Of a stretch of 64,000 nucleotides of DNA, positions 52,180-59,799 are shown one piece after another. Origin of the DNA: Planctomycetes bacterium B3_Pla (GTDB lineage Bacteria > Planctomycetota > Phycisphaerae > Sedimentisphaerales > Anaerobacaceae); NCBI GenBank assembly GCA_005223045.1, contig NJBM01000010.1, forward strand, positions 124,001-188,000, in the 5' to 3' direction. Each line of letters opens with the position of its first letter. Position 1 is the stretch's first letter. The translations under genes were made by a program, and so were the position numbers. A model generated the notes under the pieces. The model worked only from the letters and a program-made list of their open reading frames with translations, ran no database searches and was not told the origin of the DNA.

Positions 52180-53106
52180 CTATTCCTGCTCTCTGGCCGC
52201 TTGAATGTCGTCCGGATGACCAAAAACGAAGCCTTCGGGAGTATAGGGAACGAATGTGTCGTCGGATAAGCCCGGATTGTAATCAAATTGGTCTTGTATA
52301 ATCGTGATCGTCTCATCCGGATGGTCTGTTACCGGCATACCATGGTGCTCTATACGTACTGGCATCTTTGTCTCAACATCGAACCAGATACAATCCGTTC
52401 TCTGCCCCGGAGTGCTGCTGAATTTGCTTGCACTTATTTCGAAACCAACACACTGAATACCGTCAATTGTGTCCTCGCCCAGCAGCCTGTCAGCTTCATC
52501 CATAAGCCCGACATAGAAACGCATTCTTTCGACGGGATCATAGTCGCCAAAACTCCCCGCGTGGGTGTTAGTGAAATAAGACTCCAGATCGAAACGTACG
52601 CTGTGCTGGAGCATATCGTCCCCGTCAGGCACGTACCATTGAGTTTCGCGCAGAACATCTCCATCGTAAATATCTCTACGGTAGCTGTCACTGGAAACAT
52701 AAAAGACGTTCCATGTGCTGGATGTATGTTCCGAGCCATCAGGCGTGACAAGCACCGTTTGCTCACGGCAAGTCACACCTTTGAGTGCATCGAGTTCCGC
52801 CAGGATTTCCTGTCCCCATGCAGCCGGCGGTCCAAGCCACCATTTTCCGGTATCCGAACCGCCGGGCCAAAAAGGCATCCCGCCGACGACGACTACTATT
52901 GCTATCACCGCCGCCGCGGTGAGCTTTGCTGTTCTACTTTTCATAATTGTTCTCCTTATCTCGACAGTGTGAACTGTCGATGGGAGCCGATGTTTGGGAT
53001 AGACGCTTAGAAGCCGCTTCTTCAACAAGTCACGATGTTTATCGTCCGGTGTCTCAAACGGAACATCCTTTACAAACTCTTCGATGTGTCTTTCGTTATC
53101 GTTCAT
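52180..53106 (-). CDS. Membrane regulator of sigma pair 3 (LolA-like periplasmic domain)
   Basis: 308 residues with the same plan as the pair 2 regulator: N-terminal cytoplasmic segment (MNDNERHIEEFVKDVPFETP), a helix (AKLTAAAVIAIVVVVGGMPFW) and a periplasmic domain (GVTCREQTVLVTPDGSEHTSS, FDYNPGLSDDTFVPYTPEGFV). The shared phrase RRTIMKS marks an internal in-frame Met55 with AAGGAGAACAAT upstream. The start codon overlaps the sigma stop by one base (TAATG). Relation to the sigma factor is inferred. Confidence 0.75.
   Translation of the reverse strand: MNDNERHIEEFVKDVPFETPDDKHRDLLKKRLLSVYPKHRLPSTVHTVEIRRTIMKSRTAKLTAAAVIAIVVVVGGMPFWPGGSDTGKWWLGPPAAWGQEILAELDALKGVTCREQTVLVTPDGSEHTSSTWNVFYVSSDSYRRDIYDGDVLRETQWYVPDGDDMLQHSVRFDLESYFTNTHAGSFGDYDPVERMRFYVGLMDEADRLLGEDTIDGIQCVGFEISASKFSSTPGQRTDCIWFDVETKMPVRIEHHGMPVTDHPDETITIIQDQFDYNPGLSDDTFVPYTPEGFVFGHPDDIQAAREQE
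52942..52960 (-). promoter_or_regulatory. Internal in-frame ribosome site and ATG, pair 3 regulator
   Basis: TAAGGAGAACAATTATGAAA on the minus strand, Met55 of the regulator, one base different from the pair 2 site. Confidence 0.6.
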
Positions 53107-53723
53107 TATATTGCCCCGCTATTGTTCTTGGCAGCATCCAGTTTATTCCGCAGTTTTGCAGTTGCACGAGAGAGCCAACAACGGACTGTAGATGGCTTCT
53201 TTCCCATACATGCGGCTATTTCGGTTAACTTCATATTCTCGAAAAAACGCAATGTGATGACAGTCTGGTACTTTGGCTTTAGGCTCAGGAGAGCCTGTTT
53301 CAACATATTCTTCCTTTCGAGCAGCTCCTGGTCGCAGTCGATGGCGATGTCGGATTCGGCCCGAGGATTTCTCACAACTTTCTTAATTGTCTCGGTCCTT
53401 CTTATGGCATCGCGCAGATGGTCGTTGACGGCATTGGTTGCGATGCGAAGGAGCCAGCTTCTAAAATCAATTGCCGTTCCGTCAAAACTGCCTAAGTTAT
53501 GCATAACCTTGAAGAAAACAGTTGAAGTTACGTCTTCGGCATAGTGGCGGTCAAACAACCGGCGCACGCAATAGCGAAAAACGGCGTCGTAATGCATCAG
53601 ATAAAGCTGAGCAAAGGCGTCAGGATCGCTGCACGCTCTTTGGACCAGACCAACATGTTCGCTTTCGCTAACGGTCAAGTTTGGCTGCCTCTGTGCTCGT
53701 TTTCTGCCTGTTCCAACTGTCAT
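53106..53723 (-). CDS. ECF RNA polymerase sigma factor (pair 3)
   Basis: 205 residues from the ATG at 53723; upstream codons are unlike the family. Region 2: FAQLYLMHYDAVFRYCVRRLFDRHYAEDVTSTVFFKVM with FRSWLLRIATNAVNDHLRD. Region 4: LKPKYQTVITLRFFENMKLTEIAACMGKKPSTVRCWLSRATAKLRNKL. Its stop overlaps the regulator start by one base. It is a third, distinct ECF type in a row. Confidence 0.9.
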   Translation of the reverse strand: MTVGTGRKRAQRQPNLTVSESEHVGLVQRACSDPDAFAQLYLMHYDAVFRYCVRRLFDRHYAEDVTSTVFFKVMHNLGSFDGTAIDFRSWLLRIATNAVNDHLRDAIRRTETIKKVVRNPRAESDIAIDCDQELLERKNMLKQALLSLKPKYQTVITLRFFENMKLTEIAACMGKKPSTVRCWLSRATAKLRNKLDAAKNNSGAI

Positions 53724-53827
53724 CGTGATTATAAACGTACGGCCGGGGCAAAACGTTGCAAAAAATCGCGGAAAGTCGAGTAGCACCGTAAGGCGTCCCA
53801 AGAGGGAAAACGAGTGTTCCGCCTCGA

Positions 53828-56227
53828 TTACTGAGCCGGATTGGGCCAGTTCAGGTGTTTGTGGAGGAAGTCGAAGGTTCCTTTGCCGTTGATGGTGTGG
53901 GGGCCGGCAAACCATTCGATTTCACATCGCCCGCCTATGCCGAGCCGGGCCTGGTATAGATGCCTGACTTTGGCGAATTCGTACCCTACGGTCTCATCGG
54001 GCGCGACGCCGTCAAAATGGCCCCGCTCGACCATGAACGGGCACGGCGCAATCAATGCCGCCATCTCGGCGTAATTGAAGGTGCCGCCCAGATCGAACTC
54101 GAAGATTTCATACTCGCCGGTCCAAACGTAGCTGTACGGGCTGAGCGTCGAGGCGTTCTTCCAGACCCATTCGTTGAAGTCGGCAGAGCAGATCGACAGG
54201 CAATAGTCTGTGACTAAGGGCGGCACGCGCATTGCCGTTTTGCCGCCATAGGACAGGCCATAGAATGCTATGCGATCAGGATCGACGTACGGCAACGACG
54301 AGAGCCAGTCAACGATCTGTTGGTGCTGCGGCACGATTATCGAGAACAGGGTCTTTTTGATGGGATTGGCTTTGCGCTGCAACGTGCGAAAGCGATCACC
54401 GAATATGTAGAGGTTCTGCGGTGCAAACGTTACGAAACCTCGCTCGGCGAGCCTGGCGGCAAAATCATGGTATGCCCTGTGATCGCCCGTTACTACGTGT
54501 TGCGGCCGACCTTCCAATCCATGCTGACAGACCACAACCGGGCGCTTGTCGCCAGCTTTGATGTCCTTGGGCAGCAGCAGAATCCCGTACGCAATTACAT
54601 CGGGAAAAACGTCCATCACCACTTCATATCCTGTGTACTTTGCCTCGGTATATGCCAGGCGCGAACGCACGTTCGGCGGCAGAAGGTCATACTCGAACCG
54701 GCCAATCACCTGCTCGGAAAAATACTGCCGGTACCACTCAACGGTTTCTTCAAATTTCTCTATGGAACTCGTGTCGAGCTTCGAGAAAAAACGCTTGCGC
54801 ACATAGGGACTCTCACTCAACAGCCACTGATTATGTCGATCGATCTCGTGAATCTGCCGCTCTTGGCGAGCCTCCAAATCGAATGATTTAGCTGTGCGCT
54901 GCGGGGCAGTGAACCACGTAGGGTTCACAGCCATAAACCCAACGTGGTTTATGGCTTTGCCCGGTTCTGCGAGCTTCGTGCCTGCCACGGATTCCAACAG
55001 CGCGTTTAATGCCTCATCGGTGCCATATAGCCCGGTTCCCCCGGCACTGACTATTAGTTTGACTGTGGTCTCGAATCGCGATCCGGCAACGAGTTTCTTC
55101 AACCGTTCAACCTCAGATCGGACATCTTCGAGCTTGGGTATCGCGAGCCGCCCCGGCGCGGCGCGCGTGCCGGGCGGGATGACTACTTCCGGGCCCCTCG
55201 CAGCTTCGACGATGACGGTGCGCGGTATGACCATGCTCGCCAGCTCCGCGTCGCCAAACTCATCGAGAAGTCCGAACACATTGCGTTCTATCGGCTCGCG
55301 CCATACGTTCTGCCGCGAGTTGAAGTAACCGCTCACACATATCGCGTCGATGCGAGTGTCAAGCGCGCCTGCATACAGGGCTATCAATCCGCCTTCACCC
55401 CATCCTATGACGCCGATCTTCGTATCTTTCTTCGTGAACCAGTCCACTGCCGCAAGCACTTTCTGTACCTCGTAGCCGATCAGGTGCCGGCCCATCTCAA
55501 ACGCCGAGCGGTAGAGGTACTCACGATTGGTTAATTCCACACTTCGGCTTCCATCGAGCGACTTTCGCCCGACCACTTGGCGGCTAATCAACGTTGGCAC
55601 GAGCACTCGGCAGCCGCTCTCGGCCAGACGGCGGGCGAACTGTGATTCTGTGGGAACGCCCTCGATGAGTCCGGCAAGCATCTCAGGCGACTGGTCGGCG
55701 TCGGGAATTGCAACAACGTCCATCACCGGCGCGCCGCTTGTAGGAACCAGCAGGAGGCCCTCGCCGTGCACGTCTCCAAAGGCAGGCCACCGCACTGCAT
55801 ACACATTGTAACCCTCGCCCCGACCAACCAGTGCAGGCTGTTCGGTTGTGCCGATTAGCTCCGGTGCATCGAAGGGGACTCGTTCATCCCGCACCCCGAT
55901 TATGTGCGCCAATCTTTTGCGATTAGGTTCTACAGATGTATTATAGGCCGCTGAAGAAGCCATAAACCACGTTGGGTTTATGGCTGTGAACCCTACGTGG
56001 TTCACTGAGAAATCGTAGTTCCAGTGCCGCCTGCGCCGCTCGATTGATTTTTCAAGCTCGCCGAGCAGGAAACGATCCACGCCGGCAACCAGGTGAGAGG
56101 CAATATCCCCTTCAAGCGTCAAGGGTTCAGTACCTGGAATCCTGGCCGGCGGTTGGGCGGCCGTCATCGGTGAGCAAACCATCACCAACGCACAAGCAGT
56201 GAAGATTGCCGTTGTCTGTCGATTCAT
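53828..56227 (-). CDS. Secreted tandem alpha/beta-hydrolase with in-frame repeats
   Basis: 799 residues from the ATG at 56227; a longer frame would translate repeat DNA. Signal peptide TTAIFTACALVMVCSPMTAA. An N-terminal hydrolase-like domain (about 130-400) has IGVIGWGEGGLIAL, in which the GxSxG nucleophile Ser is Gly, so it is probably inactive. The C-terminal domain (about 480-799) has FYGLSYGG with Ser and later GHFDGVAPDE and a histidine near WFAGPHTI, a complete esterase-like set. Two stretches, residues 75-90 and a second near 455 (NHVGFxAxNPTWFxA), come from a 46-bp inverted repeat. A secreted carbohydrate esterase is likely. It is divergent from the FAD oxidoreductase. Confidence 0.8.
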   Translation of the reverse strand: MNRQTTAIFTACALVMVCSPMTAAQPPARIPGTEPLTLEGDIASHLVAGVDRFLLGELEKSIERRRRHWNYDFSVNHVGFTAINPTWFMASSAAYNTSVEPNRKRLAHIIGVRDERVPFDAPELIGTTEQPALVGRGEGYNVYAVRWPAFGDVHGEGLLLVPTSGAPVMDVVAIPDADQSPEMLAGLIEGVPTESQFARRLAESGCRVLVPTLISRQVVGRKSLDGSRSVELTNREYLYRSAFEMGRHLIGYEVQKVLAAVDWFTKKDTKIGVIGWGEGGLIALYAGALDTRIDAICVSGYFNSRQNVWREPIERNVFGLLDEFGDAELASMVIPRTVIVEAARGPEVVIPPGTRAAPGRLAIPKLEDVRSEVERLKKLVAGSRFETTVKLIVSAGGTGLYGTDEALNALLESVAGTKLAEPGKAINHVGFMAVNPTWFTAPQRTAKSFDLEARQERQIHEIDRHNQWLLSESPYVRKRFFSKLDTSSIEKFEETVEWYRQYFSEQVIGRFEYDLLPPNVRSRLAYTEAKYTGYEVVMDVFPDVIAYGILLLPKDIKAGDKRPVVVCQHGLEGRPQHVVTGDHRAYHDFAARLAERGFVTFAPQNLYIFGDRFRTLQRKANPIKKTLFSIIVPQHQQIVDWLSSLPYVDPDRIAFYGLSYGGKTAMRVPPLVTDYCLSICSADFNEWVWKNASTLSPYSYVWTGEYEIFEFDLGGTFNYAEMAALIAPCPFMVERGHFDGVAPDETVGYEFAKVRHLYQARLGIGGRCEIEWFAGPHTINGKGTFDFLHKHLNWPNPAQ
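54909..54954. repeat. 46-bp double hairpin, family C, copy 1
   Basis: Two hairpins in tandem, GTGAACCACGTAGGGTTCAC and CATAAACCCAACGTGGTTTATG. It is an exact reverse complement of 55960-56005 in the same gene, and is open in frame here. Confidence 0.9.
55960..56005. repeat. 46-bp double hairpin, family C, copy 2
   Basis: The perfect inverted partner of 54909-54954, about 1 kb away. It encodes VNHVGFTAINPTWFMA on the minus strand, residues 75-90. Confidence 0.9.
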
Positions 56228-56530
56228 AGAATGACCTCCTTGGCGCCAATTAGTGGCGAGGCCGTGTGGCGAGGGCGTCCCGCCCTCGCATCTAATACAA
56301 GGCCAGGATGGCCTCGCCACTCCTTGCGTCCCACCGGCATCTTGCCGGTGGAAAGGAACAAGGGCAAGATGCCCTCGCCACTCACAGATTTACTCATGTC
56401 CCCGATCTACTTACATTGGGGAGGTGTTGCCGGTTGAAAAGCTATACAAAAGTGAGGAAAATAGCAAGGTCGCTGTGTATAATGTCCGATGCCGGTGGGG
56501 ATTGGAATGAAACGTTCACAAAGGAGAACC
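56228..56530. other. 303-bp divergent region between hydrolase and FAD oxidoreductase
   Basis: It contains the family D repeat (56252-56382) and about 140 bp before the FAD oxidoreductase start, with AAGGAG at its end. No gene is seen. Confidence 0.5.
56252..56382. repeat. Dispersed hairpin cluster, family D
   Basis: 131 bp bounded by AGTGGCGAG and CTCGCCACT. Several small palindromes lie inside (GGCGAGGGCGTCCCGCCCTC, CACCGGCATCTTGCCGGTG, GGGCAAGATGCCC). Only one copy is present in this window. Confidence 0.7.
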
Positions 56531-58165
56531 ATGATGAGAAAGCCGTTAAGATTCGTTTTGCTCTGGATGCCGGTCGTTCTTGCAGTTACAACCACGGCCC
56601 AATCCGCAGCCTCTCCCGAGATCTACGACACTGTTATCTACGGCGGCACTTCAGCGGCGGTTGCCGCGGCGGTCCAGGTCAAACGCATGGGCAAGACCGT
56701 AGTCATCGTCTGTCCCGACAAGCATTTGGGCGGGCTAACCTCCGGCGGACTCGGCTGGACCGACTCCGGTCGCAAAGAGGCCGTCGGCGGCATCTCGCGT
56801 GAGTTCTACCGCCGGATCAAGAAGCACTATGACAAAGCGGAGGCCTGGATCCATCAGAAGCCGGCAGAGTATTCCCGATACCGTCCCGACGATGACGCTA
56901 TCTGGGTCTTCGAGCCGCACGTCGCCGAGCAGACTTTCGAGGAGCTTGTAGCTGAATACGATATCCCGGTTTTCCGAGGTGAGTGGCTCAAACGCGAGGG
57001 GGGCGTACGCAAGAGTGGCTCGCGGATAGTCTCGGTCACAATGCTCAGCGGAAACACATATAGAAGCAGGACGTTTATCGACGCGACGTATGAGGGCGAT
57101 CTCATGGCGTCGGCCGGCGTCAGCTTCCATGTCGGCCGCGAGGGCAATGATGTTTACGGTGAAACTCTTAACGGCGTGCAGACCCGCAACGCCGTCAGTC
57201 ACCAATTTGAGGAGCCGGTTGATCCCTACATCAAGCCCGGTGATCCGGACAGCGGATTGCTGCCGCGAATCCACGGCGGCAATCCGGGCGAGGACGGTCG
57301 CGGCGACCGCCGCATTCAAGCCTATAACTACCGAATGTGCCTGACGAAAGTTCCGGAGAATCGCGTGTCGCTTCCAAAGCCCGCCAACTACGACCCGATG
57401 CAGTATGAATTACTCGCCCGGTATCTCGACAAAGGTTGGAGAGCGATATTTGTCAAGTTCGATCCCGCTCCTAATGCCAAGACCGATACCAACAATCACG
57501 GGGCCTTCTCGACCGACAATATCGGCATGAATTACGATTATCCCGAAGCGACCTACGAGCGACGGCGGGAGATTCTCAAAGAACACGAGGACTATCAGAA
57601 AGGACTCATGTGGTTCCTCGCTTATGATCCGCGCACCCCCGAGGATGTGCGGCAGAAAACGAGCCAATGGGGTCTGGCAAAAGATGAATTCATCGACAAC
57701 GGTAACTGGCCCCATCAAATCTACGTTCGTGAGGCAAGGAGAATGGTCAGCGATTTTGTTATGACCGAGCTGCACCTGCGACAGATCAAGCCGACACCGA
57801 AGCCTATCGGCATGGGTTCCTACAACATGGACTCGCACAACGTTCAGCGTTATGTCGATCCGAACGGCCACGCCCGCAACGAGGGCGACATCCAGATCAA
57901 TCCCGGCGGGCCTTACCCTATTTCGTACGACGCGATAGTACCCAGAGCTTCGCAGTGCACAAACCTGCTCGTGCCCGTCTGCCTGTCATCCTCGCACATC
58001 GCTTACGGCTCGATTCGCATGGAGCCGGTCTTTATGGTCCTCGGTCAGTCCGCCGCCACCGCCGGGGTACTTGCCATAGACGAAGGTATAAAAGTGCAGG
58101 ATGTCGCTTACTCCAAACTGCGTGCACGCCTGCTCGCCGACGGCCAGGTATTGAGCCTGCGCTAA
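56531..58165 (+). CDS. Secreted FAD-dependent oxidoreductase (PF12831-like)
   Basis: 544 residues from the ATG at 56531; AAGGAGAACC precedes it and Met2 is also usable. Signal peptide LRFVLLWMPVVLAVTTTAQSA. The nucleotide-binding N-terminus is YDTVIYGGTSAAVAAAVQVKRMGKTVVIV with LGGLTSGGLGWTD, and EVVLE-type FIDATYEGDLMASAGV follows. The C-terminus GQSAATAGVLAIDEGIKVQDV closes the FAD domain. The family often occurs beside glycan-degradation genes and its substrates are mostly unknown. Followed 88 bp later by the MFS transporter. Confidence 0.87.
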   Translation: MMRKPLRFVLLWMPVVLAVTTTAQSAASPEIYDTVIYGGTSAAVAAAVQVKRMGKTVVIVCPDKHLGGLTSGGLGWTDSGRKEAVGGISREFYRRIKKHYDKAEAWIHQKPAEYSRYRPDDDAIWVFEPHVAEQTFEELVAEYDIPVFRGEWLKREGGVRKSGSRIVSVTMLSGNTYRSRTFIDATYEGDLMASAGVSFHVGREGNDVYGETLNGVQTRNAVSHQFEEPVDPYIKPGDPDSGLLPRIHGGNPGEDGRGDRRIQAYNYRMCLTKVPENRVSLPKPANYDPMQYELLARYLDKGWRAIFVKFDPAPNAKTDTNNHGAFSTDNIGMNYDYPEATYERRREILKEHEDYQKGLMWFLAYDPRTPEDVRQKTSQWGLAKDEFIDNGNWPHQIYVREARRMVSDFVMTELHLRQIKPTPKPIGMGSYNMDSHNVQRYVDPNGHARNEGDIQINPGGPYPISYDAIVPRASQCTNLLVPVCLSSSHIAYGSIRMEPVFMVLGQSAATAGVLAIDEGIKVQDVAYSKLRARLLADGQVLSLR

Positions 58166-58253
58166 AATGCAGGGAAACATCATTGTTTTGCGTTCCTGTC
58201 TTTGGTAGGGTGTTCACAGCACACCGCAATTTGACTGTGTAGCCGTCCCTGTT

Positions 58254-59522
58254 ATGGTAAAAGCTTTTTCCAAATCCGTCCGGCAGGCACTCGCTAACGT
58301 CTGGCCTTTGTACGGGGCCGCGTTCGCGATGGCGACAGGTCTAAGCGTGCTGTGGACGGCCATGCCGTTCATCATACGCAACATCGGCGGAACCAAAGAT
58401 CACGTCGGATACGCCTGGGCGGCCAACATGCTCGGCTACCTGTTGTGCCTGTTATTTACCGCAGCGAAGCTGGGCCATCTTAATCCACGTCATACGACCC
58501 GCCGAGCCGCCGCCGCTATGTTCGTTGCCACCCTTGTGATGTTCGTTGCGGTCTACCTGGCAGTAGCTCAGGAGAAACTCGGCAGCCCCGTCCTTATTTG
58601 GACTGCGATAGCGGCCGGCGCTCTGGCCGGAGGGGCGATGTCACTGTTCTGGCCGTATCTGATGACCTGGGTCTCAGCCGACTACGAAGGCGCCGTCCTG
58701 AACCGTCGCCTCGGAACCTACAACGCTATGTGGTCCGCCGCTGCAATCATGGGCCCTCTGGCAGGCGGTATGCTCGTCTACAGGAGCACGTCAGCGCCGG
58801 TCGCGGTGGGTGTGGCCTCCCTTGCGGTTTGCTTCTGTCTGCTCTGTCTTGCTCGCGACGGGTCCGCCGGCACCGCTGCTTCGGCAAGGCCGGTGGATAC
58901 CGCGGAAACCTGCCTTGACCGAAGGCTGATTTTGCGATTGAGGTGGATGGCCCGCATCGGCCTGTTTTGCTCCTGGCTCTGTCTGGGTGTATCACGTTCA
59001 CAGTTTGCACTGCTGTTTACCAACATGGGATTCACAGAAACCCAGTTCGGGATGCTGGTGACGACCTTTGGAATCTGCAATTTCCTGGTCCTGACCGGCG
59101 CGGGCCGCTTCGACTTCTGGCATTTCAAGCCGGTGCTTCTTCTCGGCGTTCAGGTAGCCTTTGCTCTATCTCTCTTTCTGCTTATCTACGGCCGCACGTT
59201 CTGGGCCTTTGCCGCCTCATTTGTGATAATGGGGGCCGGCTTCGGCTTCGCCTACAGCTCTCATCTCTACTACGGCGCCACCGGCAGCAAAAAACGCTCG
59301 AAACAGATGGCGATACACGAAGCCACCATCTCGCTCGGCGTCATCGTCGGCTCCGGAGCGGGAGGATACCTGTCGAGAAACATGGGCATCTACTGGCCGT
59401 ATTGGTTCGCCGTGATTGTTATCGCCTTCGGCCTGACGGCTCAAACGGCTTTGTGGGTCATCCTGAGACCGAAAAGCAAAGCCGGCTCGCATCCCGATCA
59501 ACTTACATCGGGAGTGCCGTAA
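58254..59522 (+). CDS. MFS transporter
   Basis: 422 residues with about 12 hydrophobic segments, for example PLYGAAFAMATGLSVLWTAMPF, AAMFVATLVMFVAVYLAVA, IWTAIAAGALAGGAMSLFW, VLLLGVQVAFALSLFLLIYG, FVIMGAGFGFAYSSHLYYGA and WFAVIVIAFGLTAQTALWVI. The loop between halves is cytoplasmic and short. The cargo is unknown; neighbours suggest a sugar or oxidised sugar. No signal peptide and a normal length for the family. Confidence 0.82.
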   Translation: MVKAFSKSVRQALANVWPLYGAAFAMATGLSVLWTAMPFIIRNIGGTKDHVGYAWAANMLGYLLCLLFTAAKLGHLNPRHTTRRAAAAMFVATLVMFVAVYLAVAQEKLGSPVLIWTAIAAGALAGGAMSLFWPYLMTWVSADYEGAVLNRRLGTYNAMWSAAAIMGPLAGGMLVYRSTSAPVAVGVASLAVCFCLLCLARDGSAGTAASARPVDTAETCLDRRLILRLRWMARIGLFCSWLCLGVSRSQFALLFTNMGFTETQFGMLVTTFGICNFLVLTGAGRFDFWHFKPVLLLGVQVAFALSLFLLIYGRTFWAFAASFVIMGAGFGFAYSSHLYYGATGSKKRSKQMAIHEATISLGVIVGSGAGGYLSRNMGIYWPYWFAVIVIAFGLTAQTALWVILRPKSKAGSHPDQLTSGVP

Positions 59523-59640
59523 CCGCAACCCACTCCGACGGTTCTGTGAAAAGTGCGTTAAATCCCCAAATCTCGATACAAAAAGCCAAAAAAAGCGTTA
59601 CACGCCGGATGCAGGATGGCACTTCTATATAGCTCTTTGA

Positions 59641-59682
59641 ACATGAAAATAATGATTAGACTTCATGTAACCTGTGCACAGG
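59641..59682. promoter_or_regulatory. Palindromic site before the repeat protein gene
   Basis: ACATGAA...TTCATGT (59641-59647 and 59662-59668) encloses a short spacer and is followed by the perfect palindrome CCTGTGCACAGG (59671-59682). It may be a terminator of the MFS gene or an operator for the next gene; I cannot decide. Confidence 0.35.
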
Positions 59683-59799
59683 ATTACACAGCCGTGAGAT
59701 ACTTCAGCGTTTTTTGTGGTTCCACAGCCGATCAAATGTGACGTCTGTGGGGCGGATACCTAATATAAGCTGGTTTTGCTTTTGTGGGAGGTTCAAATC

